Shown here: piece after piece, positions 1 through 5,513 of the stretch
How the letters are laid out: each line of letters starts with the position of its first letter
Numbering within the stretch: the first letter of the stretch is position 1
From: an uncultured Thiotrichaceae bacterium
Lineage (GTDB): Bacteria > Pseudomonadota > Gammaproteobacteria > Thiotrichales > Thiotrichaceae
Direction: 5' to 3'
Assembly (NCBI GenBank): GCA_902727945.1
Contig: CACVAV010000114.1
Location: 1,592-8,079, forward strand
DNA: 6,488 nt
The notes under the pieces: generated by a model
Told to the model about the DNA's origin: nothing
The model's database searches: none
What the model saw: the letters and a program-made list of their open reading frames with translations, nothing else
Made by a program: the position numbers and the translations under genes

Positions 1-1
1 C

Positions 2-457
2 GGCAATAAGCAGCCCATAGAAAAGGTCTCCGGCTGGGCAGCGGAGCACTTGCGCCTGTTGCAACAACAGTATCACGCAGCCGGAGAGCAACATGCCACT
101 GATCATCTGCATGCGCGGCTGGTCGAACAGGTACATGGTGGTCACCAGACCGGCTGGTTTATGTCCGATTTGCTGATGCGCCTGGGTTTGGTGGGTACGG
201 TGATTGGCTTTGTGTTGATGCTGGGCGTGGTTTACGAATTGCAGGAGGAGGGTATTAATGCATTGAAACAACTACTCACCAGTATGGGCGGCGGTATGCA
301 GGTGGCGTTGTATACCACGCTGACGGGGTTGGGCAGTGCTACTTTGTTATCAGTTCAGTGTCATTGGCTGGATCGTTGTGCTGATCGCCTGGTGAGTCGC
401 ATTATTGAGCTGGGGGTGAATGCAAACGTGCTGCCACAGCAGGATAACGGGCAATGA
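2..457 (+). CDS. MotA/TolQ/ExbB-type proton channel subunit, C-terminal part (5' end outside window)
   Basis: The reading frame is open to the left edge, so 151 C-terminal residues are visible and the true start lies upstream; the TTG at position 50 is probably an internal leucine. Two hydrophobic segments are seen. The first carries GLVGTVIGF (fragment residues about 62-70), matching the GLLGTVxG signature of the second membrane helix of ExbB/TolQ/MotA. The second, with GGGMQVALYTTLTGLG (about 96-111), matches the last helix of the family, which lines the ion pathway. In this family a pentamer surrounds a dimer of an ExbD/MotB-like partner and uses the ion gradient to do mechanical work across the cell envelope. 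The next gene begins inside this stop codon (ATGA) and encodes just such a partner. There is no sign of the large MotA cytoplasmic domain or of flagellar neighbours. The family assignment is firm; the cellular role is unknown. Confidence 0.85.
   Translation, partial: GNKQPIEKVSGWAAEHLRLLQQQYHAAGEQHATDHLHARLVEQVHGGHQTGWFMSDLLMRLGLVGTVIGFVLMLGVVYELQEEGINALKQLLTSMGGGMQVALYTTLTGLGSATLLSVQCHWLDRCADRLVSRIIELGVNANVLPQQDNGQ
441..444 (+). promoter_or_regulatory. Ribosome binding site of the ExbD-like gene
   Basis: AGGA lies 9 nt before the ATG at 454, inside the 3' end of the upstream gene. It supports this start and the ATGA stop/start overlap, which suggests translational coupling of the two channel subunits. 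Confidence 0.6.
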
Positions 458-1089
458 GTCTGTACCGGAAACAGAACCGGAACCGTATCGATCCGTTTAT
501 TGACCTGCTGTTCAATACTCTGCTGGGTTTTAGTTTTTTGTTTCTGGTCAGTCTGATATTTATTAATCCGAAAGCTGACCGTGCCAAGGTCGATATGCAG
601 GCTGAGTATATGATTACCGCCACCTGGCCCAGTGATATAGCGGATGATATTGATTTATGGGTGTACTCACCTTATGACGATACCGTGTCCTATTTGCAGC
701 GTGAGGTTGGTTTCCTGGTGTTGGACAGGGATGATCGTGGCGTTAAAAAAGACAAGGTGGTCATTGACGGTAAGGAAGTTTTTTATCCGCTGAATCAGGA
801 AATCGTCACGATCCGTAAGCGCTATGAAGGGGAGTATGTGGTGAATCTTTATTATTATCAGGGGGCGTCGCAGCCACCGATTGATGTGGAGATAAAAATT
901 GACCGCATTAACCCGAGATTTGAGACGGTTTATGTGGATACTGTGACGCTGAAAGCACAGGACGAAGAGCTGACGGCTGTGCGATTTACTATTAATGCGG
1001 ATGGCAGTGTCGGCCAGTTTAATAAATTGCCGTTGAAGCTGACTCCTTATGGCCTTGAACACATTCCCACCGACGTATGGAATCAATAA
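454..1089 (+). CDS. ExbD/TolR-like single-span protein with a YfaP/DUF2135-like periplasmic domain
   Basis: The 211-residue protein has a short basic N-terminus (residues 1-12), then DPFIDLLFN (13-21) leading into one membrane helix (about 18-38). The PFID motif matches ExbD (TPFID), so Asp17 is the likely proton-carrying residue. The rest (about 40-211) should be periplasmic. It does not look like the usual ExbD/TolR domain, nor like the MotB/OmpA peptidoglycan-binding domain. Instead it has ADDIDLWV (63-70), LDRDDRG (90-96) and GEYVVNLYYY (126-135). These recall the DxDLxV and G-Y-x-V-x-x-x-YY patterns of YfaP/DUF2135-type beta-sandwich domains; that comparison is from memory and needs a profile search. 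The gene overlaps the upstream ExbB-like gene by 4 nt and the next gene by 13 nt. It is probably the plug or stator partner of an energised inner-membrane complex; what it pushes or binds in the periplasm is unknown. Confidence 0.75.
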   Translation: MSLYRKQNRNRIDPFIDLLFNTLLGFSFLFLVSLIFINPKADRAKVDMQAEYMITATWPSDIADDIDLWVYSPYDDTVSYLQREVGFLVLDRDDRGVKKDKVVIDGKEVFYPLNQEIVTIRKRYEGEYVVNLYYYQGASQPPIDVEIKIDRINPRFETVYVDTVTLKAQDEELTAVRFTINADGSVGQFNKLPLKLTPYGLEHIPTDVWNQ

Positions 1090-1565
1090 TCCTCAATCTG
1101 GCCTATATCCTGCCGCTGGCCGTCCTGGTCTGGCTAGGGTCGGGGTTTCGTCTGGCGCTACCTGCTAAATTACTGCTGACTTTATTATTGCCGGTGTTTT
1201 ATGGGTTGCATTGGTTTGGTTTGCAAGCCAATAAGGGCTGGCCAGCTGCTGTGTCTTTGCCGGAACAGTTTCAGTTATTGGCGGCGGATGTCGTAGAGCC
1301 ACGGCAGGGCAGTGATGACGGCGCTATTTATCTGTGGGTCAGACAGGATGATGCTGAACCCAGAGTTCATGCCTTACCCTATACCCGTAAGCTGCATGAA
1401 ACCTTGCATACTGCCAGAGAGCGGATGGAGCAAGGGCGTACTCAGGTGGGTGTGTTGATGGATGATGAGAATGCGGGCAGCAAAGGTGCGCGTTTGGGTA
1501 ACGGGCGGGCGCTGGAGTTTCGTGATCAGGCCAGAGGTGCATTACCGCCTAAACGTAGCGAGTAA
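1077..1565 (+). CDS. Small two-span membrane protein of unknown function, third gene of the ExbB/ExbD-like operon
   Basis: The 162-residue protein has two hydrophobic segments (about residues 5-22 and 28-48), then a soluble part of about 110 residues. I do not recognise a named family. Patterns that look conserved are LPEQFQLLAADVVEP (61-75), GAIYLWV (82-88) and HALPYTRKLHE (98-108), followed by a charged stretch (about 105-120) that could be helical and a polar, probably disordered tail. The ATG at 1077 lies 13 nt inside the preceding gene. No strong ribosome site is visible, so translation probably depends on coupling. The tight overlap and membrane location suggest an accessory subunit of the same complex, perhaps an assembly or regulatory factor; this is inference from context. 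No ExbB, ExbD or TonB/TolA-like features are present. That this is a real gene is well supported by the overlap and membrane profile; its function is not known. Confidence 0.7.
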   Translation: MESIILNLAYILPLAVLVWLGSGFRLALPAKLLLTLLLPVFYGLHWFGLQANKGWPAAVSLPEQFQLLAADVVEPRQGSDDGAIYLWVRQDDAEPRVHALPYTRKLHETLHTARERMEQGRTQVGVLMDDENAGSKGARLGNGRALEFRDQARGALPPKRSE

Positions 1566-1618
1566 TGCTCCCTGCGCCGTTTTGTAGGATTTAAATGAGG
1601 TTAAAGCCTGTTCATGAG

Positions 1619-2554
1619 TTAATGAAACTCAGCCAGCTCCTTAATATGCGCCGCCGCACTCCGTCCCAGTGATGATAAGTCGTAACCACCCTCCAGACAT
1701 GACACCACGCGACTTTCGCCGTAATCCCGTGCAATGCGGCACAGCTCATGGGTAATCCAGACATAATCCGCTTCAACCAGATTAAAACCGCCCATGTCAT
1801 CTTCCAGGTGTGAGTCAAAACCGGCTGAAATAATAATGAGCTGCGGTTTGAAGGCTTCCAGTCGGGGTAGCCAGTTTTCAGTGACATTTCCCCGCCACTC
1901 TGCTGAGCGGGTGCCTGCTTTCATCGGTAGGTTGATGACATTCGGGTAATCGCTGTCAGCACCTTTGTACGGGTAAAAGGGGTGTTGGAAGGATGAGCAG
2001 AACAGCACGCGCGGTTCTGTTTCGGCGAAAATTTCCTCAGTTCCGTCACCATGATGAACGTCAAAGTCGATGATTGCGACACGCTCTAAGCCATAGGTTT
2101 CCAGAGCATGCGCAGCGGCAACCGCGACATTATTAAAAATACAGAATCCTGCGGCACAGGCGCGTCCGGCATGATGCCCCGGTGGTCGGCCAAGACAGGC
2201 AGCATGTTTATGCGCATCGCCCATCACCAGGTCAACGGCCATCACCGCAGCACCTGCTGAATACAATGCAGCGTCCAGCGTGTGTTCGTTCATACCGGTA
2301 TCGCCATCCAGTATGGTTTTTTCGCCCGGTGCGGGTGCGGTGTGGAAAACCCGTTCAACATAATCGGTATCGTGGACACGTTCCAGATGTTGCCGTGTGG
2401 CGAGTGTGGCGTCATAGTGACGGCATACCCAGTCCACGCCGGACATAAGAAGCTGGTTATTGATAGCACCTAAACGGTCAGGCGCTTCAGGGTGATGAGG
2501 CGTACCATTGTCATGTAAGGTACATTTTTGGTGACTAATTAAGGCTACTGTCAT
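1619..2554 (-). CDS. Histone deacetylase-family zinc deacetylase (AcuC-like)
   Basis: The enzyme is predicted to remove acetyl groups from acetyl-lysine, or from small amines such as acetylpolyamines, by zinc hydrolysis in the cytoplasm. At 311 residues it is close to the usual length for bacterial members. All catalytic motifs are present: RPPGHHAG (123-130) with the His pair 127/128, DFDVHHGDGT (163-172) giving zinc ligands Asp165 and His167, SAGFDSH (243-249) with zinc ligand Asp247, and EGGYD (288-292) with the transition-state Tyr291. EGGYD and the overall pattern resemble class II-like bacterial deacetylases. I chose the ATG at 2554 over the TTG at 2560 because GTGGA (2561-2565 on this strand) lies 6 nt before the ATG but directly abuts the TTG. 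The gene is divergent from a Pat-type lysine acetyltransferase, which suggests it reverses that enzyme's modification, as AcuC is paired with AcuA in Bacillus. An acetylpolyamine amidohydrolase is the main alternative. Confidence 0.9.
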   Translation of the reverse strand: MTVALISHQKCTLHDNGTPHHPEAPDRLGAINNQLLMSGVDWVCRHYDATLATRQHLERVHDTDYVERVFHTAPAPGEKTILDGDTGMNEHTLDAALYSAGAAVMAVDLVMGDAHKHAACLGRPPGHHAGRACAAGFCIFNNVAVAAAHALETYGLERVAIIDFDVHHGDGTEEIFAETEPRVLFCSSFQHPFYPYKGADSDYPNVINLPMKAGTRSAEWRGNVTENWLPRLEAFKPQLIIISAGFDSHLEDDMGGFNLVEADYVWITHELCRIARDYGESRVVSCLEGGYDLSSLGRSAAAHIKELAEFH

Positions 2555-2583
2555 ATGCAATCCACGAATTCAGGTATATAATA

Positions 2584-2598
2584 TGTTGCAACGCACAA
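2584..2598. promoter_or_regulatory. Candidate operator, copy 1 (TGTTGCAACGCACAA)
   Basis: The 15-mer contains the perfect 8-bp palindrome GTTGCAAC and the core TGC-N3-GCA. The latter resembles the CTGC-N3-GCAG type of site described for PhaR, the regulator of polyhydroxybutyrate genes; the resemblance is from memory. It lies directly upstream of the TATTAT -10-like hexamer for the deacetylase gene, i.e. in the promoter spacer, where a bound protein would block transcription. No regulator gene is visible in the window. Confidence 0.4.
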
Positions 2599-2617
2599 AA
2601 AAAATGAACTAATAATA

Positions 2618-2632
2618 TGTTGCAACGCACAA
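2618..2632. promoter_or_regulatory. Candidate operator, copy 2 (TGTTGCAACGCACAA)
   Basis: This is an exact second copy of the 15-mer, 34 nt from the first. That is a little over three helical turns, so two bound dimers would lie on roughly similar faces of the DNA. It also sits beside a second TATTAT hexamer (2612-2617, minus strand). Confidence 0.4.
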
Positions 2633-2644
2633 AAGAATGAACTA

Positions 2645-2671
2645 AGTATGTATACAAACAGTTGTCATACT
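2645..2671. promoter_or_regulatory. Imperfect inverted repeat, possible hairpin or operator
   Basis: AGTATG (2645-2650) pairs with CATACT (2666-2671). Inside it, ACAA (2654-2657) pairs with TTGT (2662-2665), leaving TAT (2651-2653) unpaired and a loop ACAG. It lies just after the tandem repeat, about 112 nt before the pat-like start, without a following T-run. It could be a protein site; a terminator is unlikely. Confidence 0.35.
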
Positions 2672-2770
2672 ACCTAGCGGGTGTAGGCCATAGCGGTCTG
2701 CACAAAAGTATCATAAATACGCATGAAAAAGTCATTCATCATTTTGTTGATGACATTTATCATGCTGCTT

Positions 2771-2775
2771 AGAGG
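2771..2775 (+). promoter_or_regulatory. Ribosome binding site of the pat-like gene
   Basis: AGAGG lies 8 nt before the ATG at 2784 and fixes that start. The resulting N-terminus (residues 7-20 leading into SVAIFGAS) fits the CoA-binding Rossmann domain of the family. Confidence 0.7.
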
Positions 2776-2783
2776 TTTTAAAC

Positions 2784-5477
2784 ATGGGCCACCATTACCT
2801 GAATCAATTATTCTCCCCCAACAGTGTGGCAATCTTTGGTGCCAGTGAGCGTGAGAACTCAGTCGGCGCGTTGGTATTGAAAAATATTTTGTCCGCAGAA
2901 TTTAGCGGTGAAGTATTTCCTATCAATCCAAAGCACAAAAAAGTACAAGGATTGACCTGTTATCCATCGCTCTCAGCGGTCAACAAACCCGTTGAGCTGG
3001 CGATTGTCGCTACACCGGCTAACAGAGCCACCAATATTTTGCGGGAATGTGGTGAGCAGGGGTGCCGGGGTGTGGTGGTATTATCTGCCGGTTTCAGCGA
3101 GTCCGGAACGGCGGGCAAGCGCCTGGAAAAAGCCTTGATGGAAGTGGCTGATGAGTATGGTATCCACCTGATTGGCCCGAACTGTTTGGGGATTATGCGT
3201 CCTTCGGTGGGTTTGAATGCTACGTTTAGCCGCAATCATCCTAAGCCGGGTAATGTTGCGCTGGTTTCTCAGTCCGGTGCCATGGCAACCGCTATTCTGG
3301 ACTGGTCAGCTACACGCCAGGTCGGCTTTTCCACCGTGGCTACCTTGGGTAATGCGGTGGGTGTGAATTTTGGTGATACGCTGGATTATCTGGCACTCGA
3401 CCCTAAAACCCACAGTATTTTGCTGTATATCGAGAGCGTGCAGGATGCGCGTAGCTTCATGAGCGGCCTGCGTTCAGCTTCGCGTATGAAGCCGGTCGTG
3501 GTACTAAAAGCGGGTCGGTATGACGACAGTTTTCGGAATTCCACTTCTCATACCGGCGCGATGGTGGGTGGCAATGACGCTTTTGATGCGGCGATGGATC
3601 GTGCGGGTGTGGTGCGCGTTAATTCTATTGCACAGTTATTTTCAGCCGCCGAAATTCTCTCTTCCGATATAAAGGCCGAAGGTAATCGTTTGATGATTAT
3701 GACCAATGGCAACGGGCCGGGAGTGATGGCGACGGATCGTGCGGTTGAAATGGGTTTAAGTATGGCGGTGCTGCCCAAGGAACTTGAAGTCAGGCTCGGC
3801 AAAATATTACCCGCCAGTTGGTCACGGAAAAATCCGGCGGATATTCTCGACGATGCGACCCCGGAGCGTTATGAAACGACGTTGAAAATCTGTCTTGAGA
3901 ATCCGGACATGGATGGCATGTTGGTGATGCTAACGCCGCAGGCGCTGACCGATCCGAAAGGAGTGGCGGAGGCCGTAGTGAGGATCAACAAGACCAGTAA
4001 AAAGCCGATTCTGGCGTGTTGGATGGGTAATGAGCAGGTGGCTGAGGGGCGTAATATTTTATCCGCCGCAGGCATTCCTAATTTCCAGACCCCGGAATCT
4101 GCCGTAGAGGCCTTTTCTTACCTGAACAGTTATCGCAGTAACCAAAAGCTGTTAATGCAGGTGCCGTCGTCGTTAGCAGTAGCTTCCAGGCCCCCGAATA
4201 TTCACGGTGCCAGGCTGATTATTGAGAGTGTGCTGGCTGAAGGGCGTAAACACCTGTCGACCACTGAAGCACGGGCTATTCTGTCAGCATTTCATATTCC
4301 CTCCTTGCCTACGATATTAACACGCAGCCCGACGGAAGCGTTGGTGGCGGCGGAGTCGGTAGGCTTTCCGGTAGTGATGAAAATCAGCTCACCGAATGTA
4401 TTGCATAAATCCGATGTGCGTGGCGTGCGTCTGAATATCAGTAGTGCGCATACCGTACGCAGTGTGTATCAGGAATTGCAGCAATCAACACTGGATGCAA
4501 TACCGGATGCGCAGATTGATGGCGTAACGGTTGAGACGATGTACCAGGGTTATGCGGCACGCGAGTTAATCATTGGTGTGGTGCGTGATCCGGTGTTCGG
4601 GCCGGTGATTAGCTTTGGTGCGGGTGGCACGGCGACTGAAGTGCAACGTGATCGTGCGGTGGCTTTACCGCCGTTGAACAGTTATATGATCAGAAAGACT
4701 ATTAACCGCACACGGGTGGCTAAGTTGCTGGAAAGCTTCCGTGATTTACCGGCGATTAATTTCGAGTCATTACAGGATGCCATGCTGCGTTTATCCGAGC
4801 TGGTGTGTGAGCTGCCTGAAGTCATTGAAATGGATATTAATCCGTTAATGGTCAACGCTGAGGGTGCGGTGGCGGTCGATGCGCGTATTTCTGTGGCTTA
4901 TCCGGCGGGTGCTTCCGGGCGTTATGATCACATGGCGATTCATCCCTATCCGCATGATTTGGTGAAGCAACAGCAATTGGCGGATGGTACCGATATTATG
5001 ATTCGCCCGATTCGTCCCGAAGATGCTGAAATAGTACAGTCGCTGGTGCGCAACCTGTCGGGTGAGTCACGTTATATGCGTTTTATGCAGGCATTACGTG
5101 AGCTAACGCCGGATATGCTGGTGCGCCTGACGCAGATTGATTATGACCGTGAAATGGCGTTTGTGGTGTTGGCGCGTCAGGACGGGCAAGAGGTTAAGGT
5201 CGGCGTGAGTCGCTATGCGATTAATCCGGATCAGAATAGCTGTGAGTTTGCGTTGGTGATTGCCGATGAGTGGCAGAATCGCGGGCTGGGTGGTTTGCTG
5301 ATGCAGGTGCTGATTGATGTGGCGCGTGACCGGGGACTGACTACCATTATCGGTGATGTGCTGGCGCATAATACCGGCATGCTGAAACTGATGCAGCGTC
5401 TGGGTTTTGATCGTCATGCCAGTGAGCATGATAGCGGTGTGGTGATTGTGACTAAGCGGCTGCGTAATAGTGGTTAG
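2784..5477 (+). CDS. pat: Pat/PatZ-type protein lysine acetyltransferase (ADP-forming acyl-CoA synthetase-like module + GNAT)
   Basis: The 897-residue protein matches Salmonella Pat and E. coli PatZ (about 886) in length and order. Domains: CoA-binding Rossmann fold (about 8-135; SVAIFGAS, GPNCLGI), succinyl-CoA-ligase-like domains (about 150-460; VSQSGAMA at 161-168), ATP-grasp domain (about 480-705; MKISSPNVLHKSDVRGV, DINPL at 684-688) and C-terminal GNAT domain (about 735-893). The GNAT part has TQIDYDREMAFV (783-794), Glu821 in CEFALV, which probably aligns with the catalytic Glu of Salmonella Pat, and the acetyl-CoA loop QNRGLGG (831-837). Homologues acetylate the active-site lysine of acetyl-CoA synthetase and other acyl-CoA enzymes, switching them off. 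Unusually, SHTGA (255-259) keeps His256, the phosphohistidine position of true ADP-forming synthetases, which E. coli PatZ lacks. The synthetase half may thus be active. The divergent deacetylase is a likely partner. A genuine bifunctional acyl-CoA synthetase is the alternative. Confidence 0.92.
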   Translation: MGHHYLNQLFSPNSVAIFGASERENSVGALVLKNILSAEFSGEVFPINPKHKKVQGLTCYPSLSAVNKPVELAIVATPANRATNILRECGEQGCRGVVVLSAGFSESGTAGKRLEKALMEVADEYGIHLIGPNCLGIMRPSVGLNATFSRNHPKPGNVALVSQSGAMATAILDWSATRQVGFSTVATLGNAVGVNFGDTLDYLALDPKTHSILLYIESVQDARSFMSGLRSASRMKPVVVLKAGRYDDSFRNSTSHTGAMVGGNDAFDAAMDRAGVVRVNSIAQLFSAAEILSSDIKAEGNRLMIMTNGNGPGVMATDRAVEMGLSMAVLPKELEVRLGKILPASWSRKNPADILDDATPERYETTLKICLENPDMDGMLVMLTPQALTDPKGVAEAVVRINKTSKKPILACWMGNEQVAEGRNILSAAGIPNFQTPESAVEAFSYLNSYRSNQKLLMQVPSSLAVASRPPNIHGARLIIESVLAEGRKHLSTTEARAILSAFHIPSLPTILTRSPTEALVAAESVGFPVVMKISSPNVLHKSDVRGVRLNISSAHTVRSVYQELQQSTLDAIPDAQIDGVTVETMYQGYAARELIIGVVRDPVFGPVISFGAGGTATEVQRDRAVALPPLNSYMIRKTINRTRVAKLLESFRDLPAINFESLQDAMLRLSELVCELPEVIEMDINPLMVNAEGAVAVDARISVAYPAGASGRYDHMAIHPYPHDLVKQQQLADGTDIMIRPIRPEDAEIVQSLVRNLSGESRYMRFMQALRELTPDMLVRLTQIDYDREMAFVVLARQDGQEVKVGVSRYAINPDQNSCEFALVIADEWQNRGLGGLLMQVLIDVARDRGLTTIIGDVLAHNTGMLKLMQRLGFDRHASEHDSGVVIVTKRLRNSG

Positions 5478-5513
5478 TGCCTTGTCTGATTTGAGGTTTT
5501 AATACACCATAAC

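Larger units (their letters stand above)
2578..2645. repeat. Two tandem copies of a 33-34 bp unit with a palindromic core
   Basis: The first unit covers 2578-2611 and the second 2612-2645. Each reads ATAATATGTTGCAACGCACA at its left, then an A-rich run, then TGAACTAA. They differ only in the A-run (eight A in the first; AAAAGAA in the second), so the period is 34 nt on the left and 33 on the right. A fragment of the unit (GCACAAAAG) recurs at 2700-2708. Near-identity of two adjacent copies between divergent genes fits a duplicated operator. Confidence 0.9.
2555..2783. promoter_or_regulatory. Divergent intergenic control region between the deacetylase and pat-like genes
   Basis: This 229-nt AT-rich stretch separates two divergently transcribed genes and must hold both promoters. 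Toward the deacetylase, TATTAT (minus strand, 2578-2583) matches the sigma70 -10 hexamer at 5 of 6 positions and would place the start of transcription some 15-20 nt before the ATG; no good -35 box is visible at the right distance. The same TATTAT recurs at 2612-2617. Toward the pat-like gene I find no convincing -10/-35 pair: TTGTCA at 2662-2667 is a fair -35, but nothing suitable follows it. The region also holds the tandem repeat and the dyad listed separately. Confidence 0.6.

Noticed and set aside
50..52. TTG at 50 as the start of the ExbB-like gene
   Set aside because: The frame is open to the window edge, and family members have a further membrane helix and domain before this point, so this is probably an internal leucine.
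2..1089. Zorya-type anti-phage system (ZorA/ZorB)
   Set aside because: The second protein has no OmpA/peptidoglycan-binding domain, and no ZorC/D-like or helicase gene follows; the next gene is a small membrane protein.
1610..1627. Terminator hairpin (TTCAT/ATGAA) between the trio and the deacetylase
   Set aside because: The stem is only 5 AT-rich pairs without a T-run and overlaps the end of the deacetylase coding region.
2182..2473. Plus-strand open frames within the deacetylase gene, and similar antisense frames under the pat-like and SulP genes
   Set aside because: They lie opposite strongly conserved coding sequence, show no family features or ribosome sites, and have the biased compositions typical of shadow frames.
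2555..2560. TTG at 2558-2560 as the start of the deacetylase gene, adding two residues
   Set aside because: The ATG at 2552-2554 is in frame, is a stronger start codon and has GTGGA at a proper 6-nt distance; the TTG would directly abut that site.
2578..2645. CRISPR array or mobile-element end
   Set aside because: The units are tandem with no spacers, there are only two copies, and there is no cas gene, transposase or target-site duplication nearby.
2736..2753. TCATCA/TGATGA hairpin before the pat-like ribosome site
   Set aside because: The stem is six weak pairs and the surrounding sequence is rich in ATGA/TCAT by composition, so chance pairing is likely.
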